55,125 nucleotides of DNA from Cupriavidus lacunae (GTDB lineage Bacteria; Pseudomonadota; Gammaproteobacteria; Burkholderiales; Burkholderiaceae): positions 8,517-63,641 of the forward strand of contig NZ_QKWJ01000037.1 in NCBI RefSeq assembly GCF_003353055.1, in the 5' to 3' direction. Position numbers and translations under genes: made by a program. Shown here in pieces: positions 25,255 to 33,607 of this stretch (its first letter is position 1; each line of letters begins with the position of its first letter). The notes beneath the pieces were generated by a model. It worked only from the letters and a program-made list of their open reading frames with translations. It did not search any database and was not told where the DNA came from.

Positions 25255-25600
25255 GATACCGAAACGCTGTGCTGTCGCTGATGAGCGACTCGGTGGTGCC
25301 CGACCTCGCGTCGAGTTCGCTGTCGATCAAGAGCGCCCAGACCGAAAATGCGGGCATCGTGATGTCCCAGCTCGGCTGGCAGCTTCACGATCAGCTGGAC
25401 GTTCCCGCTTTATCTGGAAGGCTTGATTACCTACCGCCGCTATGACCCGACCTTCGTGTAATCGAACGGCTGAGAATCGCGCATACTTCCCACGCGCAGG
25501 AATACGTTCGCGGGGACGATCGGCATCGGCTGGGACTTACCGCTGACGGCCGACAAGGAACTCATGATCCGGCCGATCTACGCCGCTACACACAACCGCT
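25255..25600 (+). pseudogene. Degraded copy of the outer-membrane barrel gene at 29445
   Basis: Pieces in at least two frames match the barrel protein at 29445-30422. They are SDSVVPDLASSSLSIKSAQT and ENAGIVMSQLG (against SYSVVPDLTSSSLSISNAAT, DNPGVVMSQLG), then after a frame change FPLYLEGLITYRRYDPTF, GIGWDLPLTADKELMIRPIY. Stop codons interrupt it (at 25459 and after SNG). Both ends are missing. It is the relic of a second copy. Confidence 0.82.
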
Positions 25601-25670
25601 TATCGAGATCAACGTCCGGAGACACAATGAAGAAGCGCCTTGACCCGCGGACGTTCGTCGATGGACGCTT

Positions 25671-26012
25671 TTACGAGTCCACGTCCAGCGTTACGCCAGC
25701 GCAGCGAATCACGCGCAGGTAAGCGACCCTATCCCCGACTGCGACGGTGGCCTGCTCCGCAAGCCTCCATATGCGCGAAGACTTTTCGGCGCACGCCATC
25801 ATCGCCTCGAGAGCGTCCGAATCTGCAAATCCGTGTGCTGCCGCTGCCCCGAGTACGGCATCGAGAACGCGTCGTGCCGCAACTCGGGCAGCGATCGGCG
25901 CCATGGGAGCCCGATACGCAAGAAAGCCTGCCATTAGCAAAAATTCGGCCGGGCTGATGTGCTGGCCATTTCCAACAGGAACACCGTCCGTATCGACTCG
26001 GTCTTGCGTCAT
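25671..26012 (-). CDS. Hypothetical small protein
   Basis: A 113-residue, Ala/Arg-rich, largely helical protein without signal peptide. GGGAGGCGATCC directly before the ATG at 26012 supports translation. Central segment APIAARVAARRVLDAVLGAA and a later KSSRIWRLAEQATVAVGDRV. I do not recognise a family. Codon use is like that of the neighbouring genes. Confidence 0.5.
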   Translation of the reverse strand: MTQDRVDTDGVPVGNGQHISPAEFLLMAGFLAYRAPMAPIAARVAARRVLDAVLGAAAAHGFADSDALEAMMACAEKSSRIWRLAEQATVAVGDRVAYLRVIRCAGVTLDVDS

Positions 26013-26639
26013 GGATCGCCTCCCGCTTTGGCGCACTAGGCGCTGTGATCGCGCGCATCCGTGCCGTTACAGCCGCCGGCAGTTCCGTAGCGGATTCGAC
26101 GACGGCCCGGTGCTGCACGCAGCACCGGACGCCGCTTGATGTCTGGGGTGATGTCTCAGGCCGCGCAGAGATAGTCTAGTACAGGATGAATTGCTAATGT
26201 CGGCAAACGCAGCGTATGATCGCCGCGGGTGTTGCCTGCCGGGTGCGTGTTTCGGCAAGCTGCGCATCGACACCGGGTTTATACGACCTTCCACCTTCAA
26301 CGTGATCGCGCTGTAACGACCAACAGGTGAAAGGGCCAATTTTTCGGCATGCCAAGACGCAAATTCGTAGTATTCTTGATCCGCTTTTGCTCCCCAGCGA
26401 TAGGCGCTGCCTCGCTACTTCGGGTCAACTTTCGTCCGGCTCTGAAAGGATGATGATGAGGCGAATCCCTGCGTTCCAGTTCCCATAGGCCCACAGGAGA
26501 GGACGACGTCCAAAGCAACTATCCAGTAATTGTCATCTTTTTGAAGGCTTCGAAACACTTCGCGAACATCGCCGATGCCTGGCGAGTCCGTGCGGGCGAC
26601 TGATCCCGACCACGCGGACTATTCTCTTCGAGGGCATTA
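26013..26639. other. Gap upstream of hpnJ
   Basis: About 630 bases of lower GC with no supported gene. Short frames on both strands lack ribosome sites and recognisable products. It should hold the hpnJ promoter. Confidence 0.4.
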
Positions 26640-28061
26640 ATGAAAACGCTGTTTCTGCAGGCACCTTCATATGAAGGCTTCGATGGCGGAGCGGGCTCAC
26701 GCTTCCAGACGAAGCGCGAGATTCGGTCATTCTGGTATCCAACCTGGCTCGTCCAGCCCGCTGCGCTGATCGAGGATAGCCGCGTCGTGGATGCTCCCGC
26801 AGATGGCCTGTCGCTGGATACGACACTCGATATTGCTCAGGAATACGAACTGGTCATCATTCACACGAGCTCTCCATCGTTCCAGAGTGACGTTCAGTTC
26901 GCAGAGCACTTGAAGCGGCGCAAGCCCCCGATCCTCATCGGGATGATTGGTGCAAAAGTCGCCGTCGATCCTCACGGCTCACTGACCGCGAGCGACGCAC
27001 TCGACTTCGTATGCCGTGAAGAATTCGACTTCACTTGTCGCGAGATCGCGCAGGGCCTCCCGTTCGAATCGATTCTCGGTCTGAGCTATCGTCTGCCCGA
27101 CGGCAGGATCATGCACAACGACGCCCGACCGATTCTCGAAGACATGGACCAGTTACCGTTCGTCTCGCCCATCTATAAGCGCGACCTAACGCCGGAGAAC
27201 TACTTCAGCGGCTACCTCAAGCATCCGTATCTGTCGCTCTACACGGGGCGAGGCTGCAAATCCCGGTGCACCTTTTGCCTCTGGCCGCATACAGTCGGGG
27301 GTCATCGCTACCGCACGCGTTCAGTCGAGAACGTCCTGGAAGAAGTGAAATGGATCAGGGACAACATGCCCGAAATCAAGGAGATCATGTTTGACGACGA
27401 TACCTTCACGGATCTCAGACCGAGAGCCGAGGAGATCGCCCGTGGTCTTGGCAAGTTAGGCGTGACGTGGTCGTGCAACGCAAAGGCGAACGTACCCTAT
27501 TCAACCCTTAAGGTGATGAAAGAAAATGGGTTGCGGCTCTTGCTGGTCGGGTACGAATCCGGCGACGATCAGATTCTCGTGAACGTCAAAAAGGGCCTAC
27601 GGACCGATATGGCCCGCCGATTCAGTGACGATTGCCGCAAGCTCGGCATCAAGATCCACGGCACGTTCATTCTTGGGCTTCCTGGCGAGACGCACGAGAC
27701 GATCCAGAAGACGATCGAATACGCGAAAGAGATCAATCCCCACACGATCCAGGTGTCACTCGCTGCGCCCTATCCGGGTACCGTCCTTCATAAGCAAGCG
27801 GTCGAGAACGGATGGTTGAATGAAGGCAAGGTCATCGCCCTCATCAATTCGGCAGGCACGCAGGCTTCCACTATCGGCTATCCGCACCTGTCGCGCGAAG
27901 AAATCTACCTTGGCGTTGAGGAGTTCTACAAGCGCTTTTATTTCAGACCTTCCAAGATCTGGGAAATCGTCCGCGAAATGCTGGTGAGTTGGGAGATGAT
28001 GAAACGGCGCCTGCAGGAAGGCGTAGAGTTCTTCAGATATCTCCGTGCGCGCAAGGCATGA
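26640..28061 (+). CDS. hpnJ: Hopanoid-associated B12-binding radical SAM protein HpnJ
   Basis: A 473-residue cobalamin-dependent radical SAM enzyme. N-terminal B12-binding-like domain starts MKTLFLQAPSYEGFDGGAGS; the radical SAM cluster motif is C206-x3-C210-x2-C213 (GRGCKSRCTFCLWP). Conserved HpnJ blocks follow: MFDDDTFTD, LLLVGYESGDDQIL, KIHGTFILGLPGETHETI, IQVSLAAPYPGT. HpnJ takes part in making the cyclitol ether of composite hopanoids (bacteriohopanetetrol cyclitol ether), where it is needed for formation of the five-membered ring. No other hpn or shc gene lies in the window, so it is an orphan. GC content is lower than that of the flanks, which may indicate transfer. Confidence 0.88.
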   Translation: MKTLFLQAPSYEGFDGGAGSRFQTKREIRSFWYPTWLVQPAALIEDSRVVDAPADGLSLDTTLDIAQEYELVIIHTSSPSFQSDVQFAEHLKRRKPPILIGMIGAKVAVDPHGSLTASDALDFVCREEFDFTCREIAQGLPFESILGLSYRLPDGRIMHNDARPILEDMDQLPFVSPIYKRDLTPENYFSGYLKHPYLSLYTGRGCKSRCTFCLWPHTVGGHRYRTRSVENVLEEVKWIRDNMPEIKEIMFDDDTFTDLRPRAEEIARGLGKLGVTWSCNAKANVPYSTLKVMKENGLRLLLVGYESGDDQILVNVKKGLRTDMARRFSDDCRKLGIKIHGTFILGLPGETHETIQKTIEYAKEINPHTIQVSLAAPYPGTVLHKQAVENGWLNEGKVIALINSAGTQASTIGYPHLSREEIYLGVEEFYKRFYFRPSKIWEIVREMLVSWEMMKRRLQEGVEFFRYLRARKA

Positions 28062-28832
28062 GGCGCCGGTGCACCTTTCTCGGAATGATGAGGCCGCCGC
28101 AGGCATCAGGAAGAACACTGCACCACCTGGCCGCGCCACTGTCTGCGCCCCGCGGCGCAGCCTCGCTCGCCGATAGCGTGCGACGGTTAGCACCTGGTGA
28201 TCTGACGCGCGGCGGCCTGCCATTTCGCCCCGCAACGGGCACGGGCTCAGCAGTCCGTGCGCCCGATCCGGTCATTGCTTCACATTAGCGGTTGCGCGGT
28301 TGAACTGTTTCAGCCGTCGGCCAAGACCCAACGGGAACCGAAACAACCTTCTCCGTTGCTACCGACTGGTCATAGAGCAACCTGTACTCTGCCGGAAACC
28401 ACTGTGCAATTGGCGGCGGATATTTGTAAGCCAGGACCGGCTCCGGACCCAAGCCGTCGCGAAGTAGAAACACTTCTACCAAGTGGCGATGCCCATCGTC
28501 GCCGACTGGCAATAGCGTTGTCGCCCCCACGTAACGCCTCGAACGAGCTGCCAGGGACGTTCCGGCAACTCATCCAACGCTTGTTGGATCATCTGAAAGC
28601 GCTTCACTAGCGTCATGAGTTGGAAGTTCGTTGCGGAAATAAGCCTGTCGAGAAGCCGTATGGGCGAAGCGCAGCAAGAATGGAGCCTTGCGAGCATTCG
28701 CGACGACGGATCATGCATCTTGTCGGCGGACTTATGCAACGAACTTGCAATTCATGACACTAGCAGGCCATGGAGACTGACGTCGAGATCAGGGCGAGGC
28801 ACAGGAACAGGCAGCCATATTCGGTTAGCCAA
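28062..28832. other. Gap with possible decayed small gene
   Basis: No confident gene. On the minus strand two overlapping frames (28739-28476 with ALDELPERPWQLVRGVTWG, then 28530-28285 with TTLLPVGDDGHRHLVEVFLL and AEYRLLYDQSVATEKVVSVP) read like one small protein broken by a frameshift near 28515. The family is not recognised. Confidence 0.3.
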
Positions 28833-29093
28833 TCATTTTTGCCCGGCCCCGGCGTGTGCAGCGGCGATTGCCGTATCACGCTCTTTTTTCGCAGCAGACT
28901 TTTGCTCGTCGAAGACTTTCTGCGCTTCGGCGACTTTGCGGTTGTACTCTTTCCTGGCGGCGGCGACTTCCTGCCGCATCTTCACGATTGCATCATTGTG
29001 ACCGTGCGCGGCAGCACCCGAAGCAGGCTGAGCCCAAACCGGTGAAGCAATGATTGCCGTCACAAACATGACGGATGTTGCCAGCTTTCCCAT
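28833..29093 (-). CDS. Small exported coiled-coil protein
   Basis: An 86-residue protein with a signal peptide (MGKLATSVMFVTAIIASPVW, cleaved after AQ) and a mature part that is one charged helix, VKMRQEVAAARKEYNRKVAE and AQKVFDEQKSAAKKERDTAI, which should form a coiled coil in the periplasm. The ATG at 29093 follows GGGAGAGAATC. Unknown function; similar small helical exported proteins often accompany envelope-stress genes. Confidence 0.65.
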   Translation of the reverse strand: MGKLATSVMFVTAIIASPVWAQPASGAAAHGHNDAIVKMRQEVAAARKEYNRKVAEAQKVFDEQKSAAKKERDTAIAAAHAGAGQK

Positions 29094-29274
29094 GATTCTC
29101 TCCCGCTTCAATTTTCTTCGGGGCAGCGGCGTGGATCGGAGCTTGCGGCTGCCTCGCCACATCGAATCCGCAGACTACGAGCTAGTATGGTACCTAACGC
29201 GCAAAAGTCAAAGGAGCCTCGAACAGGACGCTAATCTCCCAAACGCGGGGTAAAAGAGTTATGCGCAGATTAGG

Positions 29275-29400
29275 TGCATCTCGTTATACAGCCTCTCGGC
29301 AGCGGCGGCCAGCGAGCCAAGCTCCCGGGCAATACGGTAGGTTCATAACTCAACGGCAAAGCGAGCTGATGAATATCTCGACGCCAGCATGGCAAGCGAA
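29275..29400 (-). pseudogene. Acetate kinase gene fragment
   Basis: About 125 bases match the internal part of ackA at 43290-43400, including a stretch of 28 identical bases (CAGCGGCGGCC... from 29297). The minus-strand reading is ARFAVEL-stop-TYRIARELGSLAAAAERL, against ARFAVELYTYRVARELGSLAAAAQGL in the intact gene. An in-frame stop and loss of both ends show that it is a relic. Confidence 0.82.
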
Positions 29401-29444
29401 CACGACTTGCTGGCCGTTTCGGGTCTATAGCGCAGGAGAGCGAA

Positions 29445-30422
29445 CTAGAAGCTCGCCGCCAGCCCCAGCGACACCCCCGACACGTTATTGCCGAACACAT
29501 ACCGCACCACCGCTCGCGCTCGTGTCACGAAAATTTCATGGGCGCTGGTGTCCAGTTCCAGCCCGACGCCGAGCGAGGTCAGGTAGTTGAAGCCAAGCAC
29601 GCCGGCTTGGTTGCCGAAGTAATGGGAATGCGAGAGCTCCAGCACGTAGCGAACTGGTCGGTCGAGGGCTTGCAGGCCGGTCGGCGCACGCCAGCGCGCG
29701 TAAAGATTGGCCGTCTGCGCGGTGGCCGAGCCCTGCACCGCGTCGGAACTGCCACCGAAGCTGTGCAGGTATATGTTCGTATAGCGCAACTCAATGTCGA
29801 CCTCGTGGCTCTGGCGGTAGTGCTCCCAATCGAGCATCACGGCACCGCCCAAGCCGTAGGCGCTGAGCGAGCCGTTGTCGAGGAAAGCAAGCTCTCGCTG
29901 CGCCTGACGCGCCACGGCGAAACGCGCGACCGACAGGTCGCTGGCGACGTAGCCTAATGAGAAGTTGAAGATTGGCCGGAACACCAGTTCCTTGTTCTCG
30001 GTGAGCGGAAAGTCCCAGCCTATGCCGCCTGTGGCCGACACCGTGTTCCATTTCGCAGGCACCCGCCGCGACTCGCTGCCATTGCTGGCGACGAACGAGG
30101 GGTCATAGCGGCTGTAAGCGATAGCTCCTTCCAGGTAGAGTGGCAACCCTTTGCTCCACGTGAATCCCCCGCCCAGTTGCGACATGACGACGCCCGGGTT
30201 GTCCGTCGCAGCGTTACTGATCGACAGGGAACTTGAGGTGAGATCGGGCACTACCGAATAGGCCATCAGCGTCAGCACGCCGTTGGCACGCTTCTGTAAA
30301 TTGGTACCAATGAGGTTGAAGTCGCCGTCCGACAACCCCTGTGCCAGAGCGATCCCAGGGGCGAACACAACCATGGCCGTCGCAAGGACAACCATGGAAG
30401 TCGGCGGTCGGTAGGTCTTCAT
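29445..30422 (-). CDS. Outer-membrane beta-barrel protein (phenol-degradation MetA-type or transporter-like)
   Basis: A 325-residue exported protein with signal peptide (ends GIALAQ) and alternating hydrophobic strands through to the C-terminal phenylalanine (VSGVSLGLAASF), the signature for insertion by the Bam machinery. Strand-rich blocks are SYSVVPDLTSSSLSISNAAT, GLPLYLEGAIAYSRYDPSFV, GGIGWDFPLTENKELVFRPI and VDIELRYTNIYLHSF. It resembles outer-membrane proteins annotated as MetA-pathway transporters, but the family assignment is tentative. A degraded copy lies at 25255-25600. Confidence 0.72.
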   Translation of the reverse strand: MKTYRPPTSMVVLATAMVVFAPGIALAQGLSDGDFNLIGTNLQKRANGVLTLMAYSVVPDLTSSSLSISNAATDNPGVVMSQLGGGFTWSKGLPLYLEGAIAYSRYDPSFVASNGSESRRVPAKWNTVSATGGIGWDFPLTENKELVFRPIFNFSLGYVASDLSVARFAVARQAQRELAFLDNGSLSAYGLGGAVMLDWEHYRQSHEVDIELRYTNIYLHSFGGSSDAVQGSATAQTANLYARWRAPTGLQALDRPVRYVLELSHSHYFGNQAGVLGFNYLTSLGVGLELDTSAHEIFVTRARAVVRYVFGNNVSGVSLGLAASF

Positions 30423-30918
30423 GGGCAGGAGGGAGCGAACGTTGCGTATTCATCGTAGTCGCTCCTGCCGAAATGTCACACGTCGAGACTCCCCGTCGAC
30501 GGGGTGGCCCGGTGCGGCGAACCTCGCAGTTGAACCACCGAAGCCATGCGCTCAGCGGGCCGACTGAGAACCCGCTGCGCCGCCGTTGCCGGCCAGGGCG
30601 TCAATCGGCCGTTGCTGGCACGCGGTGGCGGATGTCGACCTCACAAGGGAGCAATCCGTCCTGAGCGCGCGAAGCTCGCCAGGGCTGGCACGAAATGAGC
30701 AAAGGCGAATCCGTCCGTTTCTCCCTCATTGTGAAAAGCCGAGGCCAAAGCCGTTGGCAACGCCATTTGAAAACCTCATTGATCAGATGGTATGGACGCC
30801 TCCCCCCGGCGACGGGGCGCTTACCTGCAAGAGGAACAGTAAGGATCCTCGCTGCCATGGCATCCCTATGCCAACGTGGAGATGTCGATTGCAGTGACCC
30901 TGATCGGGAGGATTCAAA
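30423..30918. other. Gap without recognised gene
   Basis: Nothing supported in about 500 bases. It includes the promoter side of the barrel gene and, near 30504, a short palindrome CCCCGTCGACGGGG. The right end reaches the IS110-like fragment. Confidence 0.4.
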
Positions 30919-30957
30919 ATGAAGCTTACCGTCATCGGCATGGATATTGCCAAGCGT
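30919..30957 (+). mobile_element. IS110-family transposase, first codons only
   Basis: GGGAGGATTCAAA then ATG begins MKLTVIGMDIAKR, which matches the start of IS110-family DEDD transposases (MK-T-IG-DLAK, with the first catalytic Asp). The homology ends after about 13 codons, where other sequence begins. Very short, so tentative. Confidence 0.4.
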
Positions 30958-31036
30958 GACCTTCCGCGTCCACTGCCAAATGCAATTTGGTACTCAATCC
31001 GGCGCGCGATCGCCCGAGCCCTTGCGGGCCACTTTT

Positions 31037-31345
31037 TTTAATGCGCCGGCCGAATGCTGGTGCGCTCTCGCGATGGTTGAATCGACCAGGACATGCTCGA
31101 TTTCAGTTTCGCCCGAGACAGCCAGTGCGACTCGCTGCCAGACGCCATTGCGCCGCCATCGCGAGAAACGCATGTACACGGTGTGCCACCGACCGAATTC
31201 CGCTGGCAGGTCGCGCCACGGGCCGCCTGTGCGGCCGATCCACAGCACCGCTTCGCGGAACCACCTGTTATCGGTCGCCTTCCTTGCCAGGCAAGATGGG
31301 TTCGACTTTGTGCCATATCTCGTCGCTCAACAACGTCCGGATCAT
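31037..31345 (-). mobile_element. IS5-family transposase N-terminal remnant
   Basis: From ATG 31345 the frame gives MIRTLLSDEIWHKVEPILPG. After a one-base shift near 31275 it continues NRWFREAVLWIGRTGGPWRD, LPAEFGRWHTVYMRFSRWRR, NGVWQRV and the DDE start VLVDSTIARAHQHSAGAL. The C-terminal two thirds are missing. It belongs to a different IS5 subgroup from the remnant at 7780. Confidence 0.8.
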
Positions 31346-31589
31346 CCTGTCTCGCTGGCGCAAAAGGCAAAATGTAAACACATTTCAGCAAATGCAAAAC
31401 AGAGCCTAGCGAAGTCAAAACTGCGCACTATATTGAACAGGCACCATTGCAATGAGTTTCCCTCGCCACTGACGAACTAGATTTCCGTCTGCTGCAGCCG
31501 GCGTTGCGTGCCAAATCAGCATCGCGCGCGAATACGCCCTGAAAGATGTCCAACGTGCACTTGGAGATAAGACATGGCTGCAACCGAAG

Positions 31590-31782
31590 CGACGGCACCG
31601 AAGATCTGATCCCCTATCCTCCCGGCTTCCCAATCATGGTCCCGGGGCAGGTTATCACGCCGGAAACCATTGCCTTTATGCGCAAACTGGATGTGAGAGA
31701 GATCCATGGCTATAACGCGGCGCGTGGCCTTGAACTGCTCCGGCCGGACGCCCTGGATGCTCTTAAGCAAGGCAGGGGCTGA
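31590..31782 (+). pseudogene. Orn/Lys/Arg decarboxylase, C-terminal fragment
   Basis: About 60 codons match the C-terminal domain of PLP amino-acid decarboxylases (LdcC/SpeF/AdiA group): LIPYPPGFPIMVPGQVITPE, IAFMRKLDVREIHGYN, AARGLELL. The rest of the ~750-residue enzyme is absent. An ATG at 31546 opens the frame but gives unrelated residues first. It lies just upstream of aspT. Confidence 0.7.
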
Positions 31783-31886
31783 TCTGTGTAGCGCGCGCCA
31801 GCGCGGATTTCCTCGTGAGTCATTGCGATGACTGATGCGGGGCCGGCATCCGGGTTGGCCTATCCATTGGCAACGGGAGGAAAGCT

Positions 31887-33576
31887 ATGTCCTGGTTCGT
31901 GACAACCCTCAAGGCGTATCCGGAAATCGCGATCTTCCTCGCGCTGGGGGTCGGATACTGGATTGGCGGAAAAAGCTTCAAGGGCTTCAGCTTGGGCGCT
32001 GTGACGTCGACGCTGCTCGTGTCGATTGTCATTGGGATCCTGGGCGTGAAGATTTCCCCCAATGTGAAGTCCGTCTTCTTCCTGATGTTCCTGTTCGCGG
32101 TGGGCTATGGCGTAGGTCCGCAGTTCGTACGCGGCATCGCCAAGGATGGTGTGCCACAAGCCATTTTTGCCCTGGTCATGTGTGTGCTGTGCCTGGCCTC
32201 CGCAGTCGGCGCGGCAATGATAGCCGGCTATGACATGGGTTCTGCCGCGGGGCTTTTTGCAGGATCGCAAACGATCTCCGCGTCGATGGGGCTGGCCACC
32301 GATGCGATTAATCGCCTCGGCTTGCCACCCGATGAGGCGAAGCAATTACTTGACGGCATGCCGATCGCGTACGCCGTTACCTATATCTTCGGGACTGTCG
32401 GGTCGGCGATCATCCTCGCACAAATCGGCCCGAAGCTTCTTGGTATTGACCTGGTGGCCGCCTGCAAGGATTACGAGAGGGAACTGGGTGCCGGAGAGCC
32501 GGGCGAAGCCGGCACTGAGTGGCATGAATTCGAACTGCGCGCCTATTCGCTGGCGCCGAATAGCCCGTATATCGGCAAGTCGGTCGGCGAGCTTGAGGCT
32601 AGCACGCAGGAAGGCATCAGAGCCTTTGTTGAACGCATTCGTCGCGGCGGCAAGATCATTGAGGCGGACCTCAGCACCCGGATCGAGCCGGGCGACGTTG
32701 TGGCAATCGGCGGGAAGCGCCATCAGTTGATCGCGCGCCTCGGCCCAAGCGGGCGGGAGGTCGAAGACGCGGAACTGCTCAATGTCCAGACCGAGGGCGT
32801 TGATATCTACATCACGAACAAGGAGGTTGACGGCCATGCCTTGCAGGAATTGGCGCGGTGGCCGGGCGCGCGCGGTGTGTTCCTCAAGAAAATCAAGCGC
32901 GGGCCCACAGAAACCGTGATCCCGGTGCTGCCCAAGACGAAGCTCTATCGAGGCGACGTGATCACGGTGGTCGGGCGTACACAGGACATCAACGCGACCG
33001 CGAAGCAACTTGGTTACATCGATCGGCCCACGTCAGTAACAGACGTGGCATTCATGTCGCTTGCCATCACCGTTGGTGCGCTGATCGGCGCAGTCGTTCT
33101 GAAGGCGGGGGGTATCCCTTTAACCATTTCCACGGCAGGTGGCGCGCTGATTGCCGGCATTGTCTTCGGATGGTACCGGGCCATACACCCGACTTTTGGT
33201 CGCATCCCGGATGCCTACCGTCTGGTTCATGAACTCGGTTGGACTCAATGTCTTTATCGCTGTTGTCGGAATCTCCGCAGGCCCCGGCTTTGTCGCCGGC
33301 TTGCAGAAGCTTGGGATCAGCCTTTTCCTCTGGGGCATCTTCTCGACCTCGGTGCCACTCATTATTGGAATGCTGATCGCCAAGTTCGTTTTCCGCTTCC
33401 ATCCGGCTATCTTGCTGGGCGCATGTGCCGGTGCGCGAACCACCACGGCTGCATTGGGGATGATCTGTGAAGCTGCTCAAAGCCAGGTGCCGGGTCTTGG
33501 ATACACCGTCACCTATGCCGTCGGGAATACGTTCCTGACAATCTGGGGCATGGTCGTCATCATGATTCTCTCCTGA
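31887..33576 (+). pseudogene. aspT: Aspartate:alanine antiporter AspT, frameshifted
   Basis: Membrane exchanger of the AspT/YidE/YbjL family, ~560 codons in total, which swaps external aspartate for internal alanine. Frame one (31887 to about 33215) contains the first helix group (YPEIAIFLALGVGYWIGG, VSIVIGILGVKISPNV), two TrkA_C-like soluble domains (about residues 205-370) and the start of the second helix group up to PTFGRIPDA. The reading then has to move by one base to VWFMNSVGLNVFIAVVGISA, LLGACAGARTTTAALGM and the end GMVVIMILS. As written, frame one runs on in wrong sequence. A sequencing error is possible. GGGAGGAAAGCT precedes the start. The partner decarboxylase gene lies at 36317. 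Confidence 0.8.
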
Positions 33577-33607
33577 GCGAGCCGTGCGTCAATCGAGGGA
33601 AACAGCC

